Below are positions 1 through 8,744 of a stretch of 64,000 bases of DNA, piece after piece. Numbering within the stretch: the first letter of the stretch is position 1; the number at the start of each line of letters is the position of its first letter. The notes below the pieces were generated by a model, which did not search any database, was not told the DNA's origin, and saw only the letters and a list, made by a program, of their open reading frames with translations. The position numbers and the translations under genes are program-made. The stretch is from JADJPG01 sp964491875 (GTDB lineage Bacteria; Verrucomicrobiota; Verrucomicrobiia; Limisphaerales; JADJPG01). The stretch lies in contig CAZBIC010000026.1 in NCBI GenBank assembly GCA_964491875.1, positions 1 to 64,000 on the forward strand, in the 5' to 3' direction.

Positions 1-1
1 C

Positions 2-916
2 GCCTCCCTGCTCATCCATGAAGGCAAGCTGAACCTCCTCAAGGACACTCTCGCCAAGCTGATCAGCCATCACACCGCGAACAGCGAACTGCTGCTCTGG
101 CTGGCGAAGGAACGCTCCGACAGCTTCGCCGACATCCTCGGGCCGGAAGTTTTCCGCGCCATGCTCTCCGCGATGGAGCGTGATCAGTTCAACGAGAAGA
201 AGTCCAACCGTCTCCGCGATTTCATCCTCGACGACCAACAGCTCCTCGTCGAGCTCATCGGCTCCGCGGACTTCGAAGTCATCAAGGATCTCACCCGCGC
301 CCTGCAGCTCTCGCCGTGCTTCGACGACATGGACAAGCGCTCGCTCCTCGCGCGCATCGTGAAGAGCTACCCGGCCGTCCAGTCCCTCATCTCCGGCGAA
401 ACCAAGCAGGACATGTCGCTCATCGTTTCCTGGGAGAGCCTTGAAAAGCGCAAGAACGAGTACACCGAGCTCGTGCAGAAGAAGATTCCAGCCAACTCGA
501 AGGAAATTGCCATCGCCCGCAGCTACGGCGACTTGCGCGAGAACCACGAATACAAGGCCGCGAAGGAAATGCAGAAGATTCTCATGCGCCGCAAGTCCGA
601 GCTCGAAGCCCAGCTCGTTCGTGCGCGCGGCACGGACTTCGCCAATGCCAAGACCGACGTGGTCAGCATCGGCACCCGAGTGAAGGTCACCGACCTCGGC
701 TCGAACGGCAGCGAGACCTACACCATCCTCGGCGCATGGGACGGCGATCCGGACAAGAACATCCTCAGCTACCTCACCCCGCTCGCGCAGGCGATGGTCG
801 GCAAGAAGCCGGGTGAAGACCTCGAGTTCGACATGGACGGCACCAAGAAAAAATTCCGCGTCGACAGCATTGAAGCCGTCGCCGTCGCGCCCGCTGCTGA
901 ACCGGTCACCGTGTAA
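2..916 (+). CDS. greA: GreA/GreB-family transcription elongation factor (5' partial)
   Basis: Gre factors enter the RNA polymerase secondary channel and stimulate cleavage of backtracked transcripts. The frame is open from base 2, so the start lies upstream. About 135 residues of alpha-helical extension precede a complete GreA unit. That unit begins near base 413 and has the coiled-coil tip SYGDLRENHEYKAAKE, with the acidic pair (D, E) that works at the polymerase active site. The FKBP-like C-terminal domain follows (VVSIGTRVKV to FRVDSIEA). Chlamydial GreA also carries a long N-terminal extension, so the length fits the PVC group. The gene ends at a strong hairpin terminator. Family assignment is firm; the role of the extension is unknown. 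Confidence 0.9.
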   Translation, partial: ASLLIHEGKLNLLKDTLAKLISHHTANSELLLWLAKERSDSFADILGPEVFRAMLSAMERDQFNEKKSNRLRDFILDDQQLLVELIGSADFEVIKDLTRALQLSPCFDDMDKRSLLARIVKSYPAVQSLISGETKQDMSLIVSWESLEKRKNEYTELVQKKIPANSKEIAIARSYGDLRENHEYKAAKEMQKILMRRKSELEAQLVRARGTDFANAKTDVVSIGTRVKVTDLGSNGSETYTILGAWDGDPDKNILSYLTPLAQAMVGKKPGEDLEFDMDGTKKKFRVDSIEAVAVAPAAEPVTV

Positions 917-941
917 GTCTCGAAATCAATCTCCCGAAAAC

Positions 942-973
942 AAAGCTGCCGGCCAATTGGCCGGCAGCTTTTT
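942..973. terminator. bidirectional rho-independent terminator
   Basis: A perfect inverted repeat (AAAGCTGCCGGCC, AATT at the centre, GGCCGGCAGCTTT) is followed by a T run on the plus strand and by a T-rich stretch on the minus strand. It lies between the converging greA and 1009-1347 genes and can serve both. Confidence 0.9.
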
Positions 974-1008
974 AATTTACAGGCAATGCTTCCGCCTCGG
1001 CGAACCGC

Positions 1009-1347
1009 TCAGTCGTCCTTGCGGAACTCGACCTTGCCGCAGTTCTCCCACGTGAACACGATTCGCTCGGCATTCACGATCTCCAGCTTGCCCGGCACGA
1101 AGCACGCATTGCGAAATTCCTTCTCAGCGACCGGACCCTCACCCACGCCGGTCTTCACGTTCGCGCGGAACGTCACCTGCCCGCCGGGCACATGGTCATC
1201 GCCGGTGATTTTGACGGCGACCACTTCGTCGCCGAGCTGGGTGATCTTGACGACCTGGTCGAAATGCCCGCGGTAGTGGCCGATCCACTCTCCCGAGAGG
1301 TTGAGGCCGGGAATCGTCTTTTGGGTTGTCGATGTTGCCTGAGTCAT
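1009..1347 (-). CDS. small conserved-type protein of unknown function
   Basis: A predicted soluble protein of 112 residues, rich in beta-prone stretches (LSGEWIGHYRGHFDQVVKITQ, then VEFRKDD at the end). No signal peptide, membrane segment or catalytic motif is visible. The chosen start is ATG at 1347 (MTQATSTTQ); an upstream TTG at 1383 adds 12 residues but has no better ribosome-binding site. It is the last gene of a leftward run after the M42 peptidase and the double ABC ATPase, and it converges on greA at a shared terminator. I do not recognise the family. Confidence 0.55.
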   Translation of the reverse strand: MTQATSTTQKTIPGLNLSGEWIGHYRGHFDQVVKITQLGDEVVAVKITGDDHVPGGQVTFRANVKTGVGEGPVAEKEFRNACFVPGKLEIVNAERIVFTWENCGKVEFRKDD

Positions 1348-1476
1348 TTGCTTGATATGTGCCACACGGCTGGTCGTCTTCAATCGCCACAGGCGATGTT
1401 TTCCACGGAAGAGCCGCTCAGCACGTCGCGCAAAGACGACTAGGGGATTTGCGGAGCGGTTTCGGAAACGACCTGT

Positions 1477-2961
1477 CTACCGTCGCTTCCCCAACTCACC
1501 CTGATAAACCACCCGGCCTGCGTTCAGCTCAATGCAATGCGTCAAGCAGGCCGGCAAATCATCCGCATGATGCGTCACCACCACTAGATTCGCGCCGGAA
1601 GCCGCGATACGCTCCAGCAGCGCGCCGATTTCTTCGCGCCCTGCAGCATCGAGTCCATCGAACGGCTCGTCGCAAATCAACAACTGAGGCCGATGCACCA
1701 AGGCCCGCGCCAGCAGGATGCGCCGAAACTCCCCATACGACAACTGAAGCACGCTCTTGCCCGCGAGATGTTCGATGCCCAGCTCCTCGGCCAACCGCCC
1801 CGCCGCCGCCATCTGCTTCCGGTCCGGCTTCAGCATGACGCCGATGCTCGACGTGAACCCGGACGCGATGGCCTCCACACCCGTCACATCGTCGCGGTAA
1901 CTCGATTGCAACTCAGGGGACACATAACCAATCCGCCGTCTCAGCTCCCAAATCGTATTCTGCGGGGTGAACTCAAACCGCCGCACCCGCCCGCCCCACG
2001 CGGGATGCAGGTCGCCCATGATCAACTTCAGTAGAGTCGACTTGCCCGCGCCATTCGGACCAAGCACGGCCCAATGCTCGCCCGTCTTGATCTCGAGATT
2101 GATGTTCCGCAGGACACGACGTTCATTGAGAAACACATCCGCCCGTTCGATCTGAATCAGAACCTTCGCATCGACGAGCTTCCAATCGCGCACAACGGAA
2201 CTTCCCTTCGAGCGGGGCAATCCACCCGTGCCTGCCGACCTCCTCGCGAGAGGCAACGAGGGAAGCAACGGCCCCGCCTCCACCATTCTCCCTCCCTGAA
2301 AACTCGCCCGGTGCGTAATCGCCGGAATCAACTCCTCGCTCCGATGCGTCGTCAGCAACAGTTGCGTGCCATTCCGCGCCACACGCTCCAACGCCGTGAG
2401 AAGATTCGCGCGCGACGCGGCATCCAACCCATCGCACACCTCGTCACACACCAGCACCCGCGGAGCTCCCGCCAGCGCGCGCGCAATCAAAACCTTGCGC
2501 AGTTCGCCCGTCGACAGCGCCTGCACATTCCGCCGCAGCAACGCGCTAATGCCCAGCAGTTCCACGACTTGGTCAGCCCGCTCCTTTTGCGCCGCCCGCA
2601 AACGCAAAGGCGAATATTCACTGAATGTAATCCCGGAATGAATGACCTCGCGAACGCTGAGCCCCCATTCCTGCGTCAGATACCGCGTCTGCAATTCCGG
2701 CGACACCAGCGCCACCTTTTCCTTCACGCCGACGGCGGTGACCTGCTCGTCGCCATCGAACCCATACACGCGCCGCCCCATGCGGCCGGGCGCTGGTGCC
2801 AGCTCGCCGCGAATCAGTTTCAGGAACGTGCTCTTCCCTGAACCATTGCCTCCCAGCACCGCCCAATGTTCGCCCGCGCGCAGACACCAGCGCACATCGC
2901 GCAGAATCGTCGCGCCCTCAATGGCGACATCCACGCCTTCGAGGCGAATCAGCGGAATCAT
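1477..2961 (-). CDS. ModF/PhrA-like protein with two ABC ATPase domains
   Basis: A protein of 494 residues with two full ATP-binding cassettes and no membrane domain. Cassette 1 has Walker A GGNGSGKS, signature LSTGE and Walker B VLVCDE. Cassette 2 has GPNGAGKS, LSYGE and LLICDE. This tandem layout and length match the ModF (PhrA, photorepair-named) family, which is linked to molybdate loci in enterobacteria. No molybdate permease or binding protein is nearby, so the molybdate role is not supported by context. Both cassettes keep catalytic residues. It lies 18 bases downstream of the M42 peptidase gene and is probably co-transcribed with it. Confidence 0.85.
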   Translation of the reverse strand: MIPLIRLEGVDVAIEGATILRDVRWCLRAGEHWAVLGGNGSGKSTFLKLIRGELAPAPGRMGRRVYGFDGDEQVTAVGVKEKVALVSPELQTRYLTQEWGLSVREVIHSGITFSEYSPLRLRAAQKERADQVVELLGISALLRRNVQALSTGELRKVLIARALAGAPRVLVCDEVCDGLDAASRANLLTALERVARNGTQLLLTTHRSEELIPAITHRASFQGGRMVEAGPLLPSLPLARRSAGTGGLPRSKGSSVVRDWKLVDAKVLIQIERADVFLNERRVLRNINLEIKTGEHWAVLGPNGAGKSTLLKLIMGDLHPAWGGRVRRFEFTPQNTIWELRRRIGYVSPELQSSYRDDVTGVEAIASGFTSSIGVMLKPDRKQMAAAGRLAEELGIEHLAGKSVLQLSYGEFRRILLARALVHRPQLLICDEPFDGLDAAGREEIGALLERIAASGANLVVVTHHADDLPACLTHCIELNAGRVVYQGELGKRR

Positions 2962-2979
2962 CTGAATCCAGGCAAGGTG

Positions 2980-4056
2980 TCAGATCTTGATCTTGAACTG
3001 CTCGCCGCGCTTGAGCGATTGCGCGAAGGCCGCCATCAGTTCCGGAATCTGTTCGAGATCCTTCAGGCTCACCACTTCCACCGGCGAGTGCATGTAACGA
3101 TTCGGCAGGCTGATCAACGCCGACGGAATGCCACCACGCGTCCAGAAGATCACATCCGTGTCCGTGCCGCTCGACGACGAGATGGCTTCGTGCTGCAGCG
3201 GAATCTCCTCTTCCTCGGCGATCTTCTCCAACCGCGCGACCACCTCGGCGTGATTCGGACCGCCGTGAGTGATGGCAGGTCCGCGACCAATCTTGATGTC
3301 GCCGTGCTGCGCCTGGCTCACGGTCGGATAATCCGTCGCGTGCGTGACGTCGACCACCAGCGCCACGTCCGGCTTGAGCGTGTAAGCAATCTGGCGCGCA
3401 CCGAGACAGCCGACTTCTTCCTGGATGTTCGACACCACGCAAACCTCCGCGTGCAGTTTACGGTTGCTCTCGGTCAACAGCCGCAACGCCTCGGCCACGG
3501 CAAATGTGCCAATGCGATTGTCGAACGCCCGCGCCACCGCGAGATCGCCGCGCAACATTTCGAATTCATCGACCAACGTAATTGGATCGCCGATGCGCAC
3601 GAGCTTCTCAGCCTCCTTGCGGCTCGATACCCCGATGTCGATGAACAAGTCGTGAATCTTCGGCGGCTTCGGCTCGCCCTCGAGCTTCATCAAGTGCGGC
3701 GCCACGTTCCCGACGACACCGCGCACCGTTCCCTCGCGCGCGTGAATGTTCACCCGCTGCGCCTTCGTAATCGCCGGGTCGATGCCACCCACGCGCCGGA
3801 CGTAAATGAAACCCTGTTCGTTGATGAAGTTCACCGTCATCGCGATCTCATCCGCGTGCGCCGCGAGCATGATGCGCGGTGATCCACCCTTGTTAAACCA
3901 CGCCACCGCATTGCCGTACGCGTCGGTCTCGGTGGCTTCGGCGAACTTCTTCACGTAATCGAGCCACACGCGCTGGCCGCGGGTCTCGAACCCGGACGGG
4001 CTCGGAGTGTTGATGAGCGTTTGCAGGAACTTGAGCGATTCGTTGCGCATGGCCAA
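2980..4056 (-). CDS. M42-family metallo-aminopeptidase
   Basis: M42 peptidases (FrvX, PepA/TET, CelM-type) are dinuclear-metal aminopeptidases that form large oligomers and trim peptides in the cytoplasm. This 358-residue protein has the family landmarks in order: HADEIAM (metal ligands), RAFDNRIG (bridging Asp), NIQEEVGCLGA (the Glu pair with the catalytic base), DVTHATDYP (metal Asp), and the terminal NRYMHSPVEV (metal His). The length is normal. The start at 4056 (MAMRNESL) leaves 12 bases to the divergent proB start at 4069, so the two promoters must overlap the coding ends. The product name is firm; the substrate is unknown. Confidence 0.9.
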   Translation of the reverse strand: MAMRNESLKFLQTLINTPSPSGFETRGQRVWLDYVKKFAEATETDAYGNAVAWFNKGGSPRIMLAAHADEIAMTVNFINEQGFIYVRRVGGIDPAITKAQRVNIHAREGTVRGVVGNVAPHLMKLEGEPKPPKIHDLFIDIGVSSRKEAEKLVRIGDPITLVDEFEMLRGDLAVARAFDNRIGTFAVAEALRLLTESNRKLHAEVCVVSNIQEEVGCLGARQIAYTLKPDVALVVDVTHATDYPTVSQAQHGDIKIGRGPAITHGGPNHAEVVARLEKIAEEEEIPLQHEAISSSSGTDTDVIFWTRGGIPSALISLPNRYMHSPVEVVSLKDLEQIPELMAAFAQSLKRGEQFKIKI

Positions 4057-4068
4057 AGGGTAGGAAAA

Positions 4069-5226
4069 ATGTCCAATGACGCAATGACGAAGCCGCGCAT
4101 GGTCATTCCTCTCTCGACCCCTGCGACGCCTTTTGCTACCAACTCCGCCGTGCGTTCAGAGTCCCTTAAGAACATTCGCCGCATCGTCGTGAAGCTCGGC
4201 ACCGGTGTCCTCACCGACAGCCGGAAGCAGCCCGACCTCGCGCAGATTCGCCAGCTCGTCACCCAGGTCGCCACGCTCCGCAAAGCCGGCCACGAAGTCG
4301 TCATCGTCACGTCCGGCGCGGTCGGCGCTGGCATGGGCGTGCTCGGCTTCGACAAGCGTCCAGGCACCGTCGAAGAACTCCAAGCCTGCGCCGCAGTCGG
4401 TCAGTCGCGCTTGATGGCGACCTACGAGAAGCTCTTCGCGAAGCACGACCTGCACGTCGCGCAGGTGCTGCTCACGCACGAGGATCTCGAACATCACCAG
4501 CGCCATCTCAATGCCCGCAACACGCTCGTCACGCTGCTGCGACGCGGAGTCATTCCCATCATCAATGAGAACGACGCCATCTCCGTCACCGAACTGAAGT
4601 TCGGCGACAACGACAAACTGTCCGCGCTCGTCGCCGCGCTGCTGCCGGCGGATTTGCTGGTGATTCTCACCACCGTCGACGGCGTTGTGGAAAACTTCGG
4701 CACTGAGGAGGCGCGCCTGCTCCACGTCATCGAACGTATCGATGGCAGCATCGAAAAGATGGCCGGGGGCACCACCAGCGCGACGGCGGTTGGCGGCATG
4801 AGCTCGAAGATTCAAGCGGCGAAGATTGTCGTCCGCGCGGGCATTCCACTGGTCATCGCGCCCGGGCACAAGAAGACGGTGCTCCGTCGCGTGCTGGACG
4901 GCGTCGATGAAGGCACGCTCTTCATTCCGCAGCCAAGCAAGCTGAAGGGTCGCAAGCGCTGGATCGCTTTCTTCCATCGTCCGAAAGGCACGCTCACCGT
5001 CGATGACGGCGCGAAGAAAGCCTTGTGCGAACGCGGCAAGAGCCTCCTTCCGCCCGGCATCAAGGAATGCACGGGGAAATTTTCCACTGGAGATGTCGTG
5101 CGCATTTGCGATGCAGCCGGCGCAGAGTTCGCCCGCGGCATCGCGCAACATTCCGCCGCCGAGATCAACGCGGGCGGTTTAGCTCGGACGGAAGTGATTC
5201 ATCGTGATGACCTCGTGATCCTGTGA
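4069..5226 (+). CDS. proB: glutamate 5-kinase
   Basis: ProB phosphorylates glutamate in the first step of proline synthesis. The amino acid kinase domain shows VVKLGTGVLTD near residue 26, VIVTSGAVGAGM, the QVLLTHEDL segment, PIINENDAIS and FGDNDKLSALVA. A C-terminal PUA domain runs from about residue 285 to the end. ATG 4069 is chosen because GGGTAGGA sits just before it; it gives about 20 extra N-terminal residues encoded by a CAATGACG-type repeat. ATGs at 4084 and 4099 are alternatives. proA is not adjacent; mazG follows with a GTGA overlap. Confidence 0.93.
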   Translation: MSNDAMTKPRMVIPLSTPATPFATNSAVRSESLKNIRRIVVKLGTGVLTDSRKQPDLAQIRQLVTQVATLRKAGHEVVIVTSGAVGAGMGVLGFDKRPGTVEELQACAAVGQSRLMATYEKLFAKHDLHVAQVLLTHEDLEHHQRHLNARNTLVTLLRRGVIPIINENDAISVTELKFGDNDKLSALVAALLPADLLVILTTVDGVVENFGTEEARLLHVIERIDGSIEKMAGGTTSATAVGGMSSKIQAAKIVVRAGIPLVIAPGHKKTVLRRVLDGVDEGTLFIPQPSKLKGRKRWIAFFHRPKGTLTVDDGAKKALCERGKSLLPPGIKECTGKFSTGDVVRICDAAGAEFARGIAQHSAAEINAGGLARTEVIHRDDLVIL

Positions 5227-5918
5227 CCGTGCGCATGAAAAAGAAGTCTCACACAAAAAGCCGTCGCCAGCCGGCCATCAACGATCTGCTCGACGTCATG
5301 GCGCGGCTTCGTTCGCCGACGGGTTGTCCGTGGGACCGCGAGCAGGATCATCTGTCGCTGCGCTTCCATGCGGTGGAGGAGGTTTACGAGCTGATGGACG
5401 CCATCGAAGCCGGCGACGATCACGAGATGGCGGAGGAGCTCGGCGATCTGCTGCTCCAAGTCGTCTTCCACTGCCAGCTCGCGAATGAACGTGGCGTGTT
5501 TGATTTCGAGGAAGTCGCCCGGCGCATCGTGGAGAAGTTGATTCGCCGGCATCCGCATGTCTTCGGTGATTCGAAAGCCAAGACTGTGGACGCCGTCTGG
5601 GCCCAGTGGGAGCAAATCAAGAAGGCCGAGAAGCAAGGCACGAAACACGATCGCCCGTCCGCTCTCGACGGCATTCCAAAGCATCTCCCCGCCCTGCTTC
5701 GCGCCGAGAAGTTGGTGAAGAAGGCGCGCAAGGCGAAGTTAATCGATCAGCCGAAAGGTAAATCCGCCGCCCGCGCAAAGGGCGATATAGCGAAACAGCT
5801 CTTCGAACTGACCCAGCTGGCACAAGGCCAAGGCTGGTCAGCGGAAGAGCTGCTGCGCGCGGAGACGAAGAAGCAGGAACGCGAGCTGCGAAGAGCCGAA
5901 CGTCGGCTTACCCGATAA
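5223..5918 (+). CDS. mazG: nucleoside triphosphate pyrophosphohydrolase MazG
   Basis: MazG hydrolyses (d)NTPs to monophosphates and pyrophosphate in the cytoplasm. The sequence begins with the typical NDLLDVMARLRSPTGCPWDREQ block. The metal-binding helices follow (VEEVYELMDAI, then MAEELGDLLLQVVFH) and then the RRHPHVFGD block. A weaker second MazG-like region occupies the C-terminal third (QPKGKSAARAKGD onward), shorter than in E. coli MazG. GTG 5223 overlaps the proB stop as GTGA; ATG 5235 is an equally possible start (MKKKSHTK). Its 3' end overlaps the converging ppnP by 11 bases. Confidence 0.9.
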   Translation: MTVRMKKKSHTKSRRQPAINDLLDVMARLRSPTGCPWDREQDHLSLRFHAVEEVYELMDAIEAGDDHEMAEELGDLLLQVVFHCQLANERGVFDFEEVARRIVEKLIRRHPHVFGDSKAKTVDAVWAQWEQIKKAEKQGTKHDRPSALDGIPKHLPALLRAEKLVKKARKAKLIDQPKGKSAARAKGDIAKQLFELTQLAQGQGWSAEELLRAETKKQERELRRAERRLTR

Positions 5919-6237
5919 ACGAGCAGATGTATTCGCAGATGCCGCTCTTCACTTCGATGTCAAAGCCGGACTTGGCCGGGACATTGAACGCCTGACCGGC
6001 CGCGTAATCGGTCACCGCGGACTGGCCATCAATCTTCACGCTGCACGCACCGGCGACGATCTCCATGAGCTCCGCCTTGTCCGTGCCGAAGTGATACTTG
6101 CCGGGATAAATCAGACCGAGGGTCTTCTTGGAGCCGTCGGCGAACAGGATGGAGTGACTGACCACCTTGCCATCGAAATAGACATTGGCCTTCGTGACAG
6201 CCGTGACACCGCGAAATTCAGTAGCGATCGTTGACAT
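5908..6237 (-). CDS. ppnP: pyrimidine/purine nucleoside phosphorylase PpnP
   Basis: PpnP (YaiE, DUF1255) is a small single-domain cupin that phosphorolyses several nucleosides to base plus ribose-1-phosphate. The 109 residues match the family over their whole length: FDGKVVSHSILFADGSKKTLGL, then YHFGTDKAELMEIVAG, then the Gln-Ala-Phe-Asn-Val-Pro-Ala block, and the aromatic C-terminal EYICSFIG. The length is close to the usual 95-105. It converges on mazG with an 11-base overlap, an apt neighbour because both handle nucleotides. Confidence 0.92.
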   Translation of the reverse strand: MSTIATEFRGVTAVTKANVYFDGKVVSHSILFADGSKKTLGLIYPGKYHFGTDKAELMEIVAGACSVKIDGQSAVTDYAAGQAFNVPAKSGFDIEVKSGICEYICSFIG

Positions 6238-6351
6238 AGGGCGCCGAGTTTTGGTCGGCGCAATAAAATGTCAAGGTGCGGTTCCATTCGCCAGCAAGCT
6301 TGACCCGCAGCGCGCGGTTTCATTCCATCGCCAAAAACCACGGACGGATCT

Positions 6352-7800
6352 ATGGCCAGCAAACTTCTCATCATTCACGGTTACTCGGACGGTGCGACCA
6401 GCTTCACTGCCCTGCGCGATTTCTTCGTCAGCAGCGGCGCGTATTTCCGCGACAACGTCTTCCTCCTCAACTACGACAGCCTCGACGATTCGTCGACCTT
6501 CGAGGATTTCGCCGACAAACTGGACGAGGATTACTCCAAGCTCTTCAACGGCGAACGCATCGACGTGGCGTGTCACAGCACCGGTGCGCTCGTGTCGCGC
6601 GCGTGGCTGCGCCTGCACTACGAGCGGCAGAAGGCGGCGGGCGTCAAGACACCGGCCTCACCCGTCGAACATCTGCTGATGTTCGCGCCGGCCAACTTCG
6701 GTTCCGATCTTGCGCGACTCGGACAGTCATTCCTCGGCAAGTTCCGCTCCACTTTCTTCAACTCGAACCATCAGGGCGAGGACTTCATGGAATCCGGCCG
6801 CATCATCCTGCAGGGCCTCGAACCGGCCAGCCCGTTCCAATGGTCGCTCTCGGCGGATGATCTGCACGGCGAGGGTTTTTTCAACGTCGCGCTCGGGGAC
6901 AGCAAGGTCTGCTATCCCTTCGTCTTCGCCGGCGGCAGTGGCTACGGCGGATTGCAGGGCAGGCTCATTCCCGCGCGCAAGAAGCCGGGCACCGACGGCA
7001 CCGTCCGCATCTGCGGCACGTCATTGAACACCCGGAAGTGCGTCGTGGACTTCTCACAACCGGTCGTGCGTCCCCACTGGGTGCCGGAACAGAAGTTCCC
7101 GGTCATTCCATTCACCATCTTCAGCGAGTTCACGCACGGATCGATCATCGACGTGGAGAAGTCCTTCACCGCCGGAGCACACGCCGCAGGCAATCTCGCG
7201 CTGGAAGCGATCCAAGCTAAGACCATCGCGGACTACGCCGCGCTCGCCACGCGCTTCGACGCGGCGCACAAGCAGAAGCACACCGGCGACGACTACCAAC
7301 AGTTCTTCTTCAAGGTGCGCGATGACGTCGGCTTCGGCGTCACAGATTTCTTCATCGACTTCTACGTGATGCTGCCGTCGGGCAAGACAGACTCCAGGCT
7401 CACCGCCGAGTTCGACAAGGAGTTCGAGTCGGAGTTCACCAAGCATTCCGCGGATCCGTCCTGCCGCGTGCTGCTGCTGAATGTCACCAACCTGCGGAAG
7501 TATTTGCAGAAGGTGAAACAGGCCAAGGCTCGTCTTGTTTTCGACATCGCCGCCAAGTCGCCAAACCCGCAGGTGAAGTTCCTGCCCGGGTACGCGGTGG
7601 CCTACGACGGCGCCGCGGCGGCGGACGGCAAGGAGCCGACCTTCCTCTACCCAAACACCACCACACTGGTGGAGATCGTTCTCAACCGTGTGGAGACAGA
7701 CAAGGTGCTGCACCTGCTTACGCACGATCTGGACAAGCCCATCTTCCCGCCGGCGCTCCCCTCCACGACCCCGACAGGACGTGCGTCTTTGCTGGAATAG
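6352..7800 (+). CDS. alpha/beta hydrolase-like esterase
   Basis: The N-terminal half has an alpha/beta-hydrolase core of the PGAP1/lipase type: LLIIHGYSDG (oxyanion strand), a predicted cap, then DVACHSTGALVSRAWL around residue 82. The nucleophile Ser sits in an H-S-T-G elbow, where most lipases have G-H-S-x-G; here Cys replaces the first Gly. The C-terminal third (from about residue 300) is beta-rich and unrecognised. No signal peptide is visible, so the protein is probably cytoplasmic. It stands alone on the plus strand. Hydrolase fold is well supported; substrate is unknown. Confidence 0.7.
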   Translation: MASKLLIIHGYSDGATSFTALRDFFVSSGAYFRDNVFLLNYDSLDDSSTFEDFADKLDEDYSKLFNGERIDVACHSTGALVSRAWLRLHYERQKAAGVKTPASPVEHLLMFAPANFGSDLARLGQSFLGKFRSTFFNSNHQGEDFMESGRIILQGLEPASPFQWSLSADDLHGEGFFNVALGDSKVCYPFVFAGGSGYGGLQGRLIPARKKPGTDGTVRICGTSLNTRKCVVDFSQPVVRPHWVPEQKFPVIPFTIFSEFTHGSIIDVEKSFTAGAHAAGNLALEAIQAKTIADYAALATRFDAAHKQKHTGDDYQQFFFKVRDDVGFGVTDFFIDFYVMLPSGKTDSRLTAEFDKEFESEFTKHSADPSCRVLLLNVTNLRKYLQKVKQAKARLVFDIAAKSPNPQVKFLPGYAVAYDGAAAADGKEPTFLYPNTTTLVEIVLNRVETDKVLHLLTHDLDKPIFPPALPSTTPTGRASLLE

Positions 7801-7905
7801 GCTCCACATCGCCCACACATTGAACCATCTCGACTCGCCCGCCGCGCACAACTTTGCTTTGTCGCTGGTGGGCGATTCTGTTTATCCTCCGCGCACTAGA
7901 TTTAC

Positions 7906-8670
7906 ATGAAAGCTGTCATTCTCGCCGCCGGCAAAGGCACCCGCATGAAGGAACTCACCAACGAGATTCCGAAGCCCATGCTGCGCGTCCACGGCAAACC
8001 GATCCTCGAACACATTCTCAGTGGACTGCTCTCCGCCGGCATTCGCGAAGTTTTCATCGTCACCGGCTACAAGGCCGAGGTGATCGAGAACCATTTCGGC
8101 GATGGCTCGAAATGGAACGCGCGCATCGCCTACGGTCGGCAGCTCGTGCAGGACGGCACCGGCAAGGCGCCCGAACTCGCGAAGGAGTTCGTCGGCTCAG
8201 ACAACTTCCTCCTCACCTATGGCGATATCCTCGTGAAGCCGGAAACATACTCGCAGATGGTGAAACGATTCGACGAAGGCAATTTCGGCGGCGTCATCAC
8301 TGTGACCGGCAGTCAGGATGTCACCCAGGGCGGACTCAACTTCTTCGACTCACACTTCTGCCTCACCAAACTCGTCGAGAAGCCGAGCAAGGAACAAATC
8401 GAGCAGTTGCGCCAGGAAGGCTGGCTGAAGCCCGGCGACACCGCTTGGTACAACGCCGGCATCTACATCTTTCGGCCAGTGGTGTTTGAGTTCACCGCGA
8501 AGCTCCAGAAATCTCCGCGCGGAGAATACGAACTGACGGACGCCGTCAACGCGCTTGTCGCCTCCGGTCACCCGATGGCCGGAATGGAAATACCCGGTCG
8601 CTGGGTGGATGTGCGGGATCCCGGCGTGCTCGCGGAGCTGGAGAAAGAGTCAGCGGCAAGTAATCAGTGA
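7906..8670 (+). CDS. sugar-1-phosphate nucleotidyltransferase
   Basis: This 254-residue enzyme has the NTP-transferase signature MKAVILAAGKGTRMKELT, then PKPMLRVHGKPILEHI, LTYGDILV (metal Asp), VEKPSKEQI and YNAGIYIF. These match glucose-1-phosphate thymidylyl-/cytidylyltransferase-type enzymes that make NDP-sugars for surface glycans. The length (no left-handed helix domain) fits the short RfbA/RfbF group. Which nucleotide and sugar are used cannot be read from the motifs. No other sugar gene is adjacent. It converges on maf across a seven-base-periodic repeat. Confidence 0.85.
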   Translation: MKAVILAAGKGTRMKELTNEIPKPMLRVHGKPILEHILSGLLSAGIREVFIVTGYKAEVIENHFGDGSKWNARIAYGRQLVQDGTGKAPELAKEFVGSDNFLLTYGDILVKPETYSQMVKRFDEGNFGGVITVTGSQDVTQGGLNFFDSHFCLTKLVEKPSKEQIEQLRQEGWLKPGDTAWYNAGIYIFRPVVFEFTAKLQKSPRGEYELTDAVNALVASGHPMAGMEIPGRWVDVRDPGVLAELEKESAASNQ

Positions 8671-8744
8671 AACAGTAAGTCAGTAACTTGCCTACGACAC
8701 GGAGCGCACGACCGCCGCCACTGACAACTGACCAACTGATTACT
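8659..8744. repeat. seven-base-periodic inverted repeat between convergent genes
   Basis: The left arm starts AGTAATCAGT (8659-8668) and continues with AGT-initial units. The right arm has ACTGACA, ACTGACC and AACTGATTACT, ending at 8744. The outer 10 bases are exact inverted copies; the inner parts match imperfectly and keep a spacing near seven. The right arm overlaps the first codons read backwards from the end of maf. It may act as a weak terminator for both genes. Confidence 0.6.
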
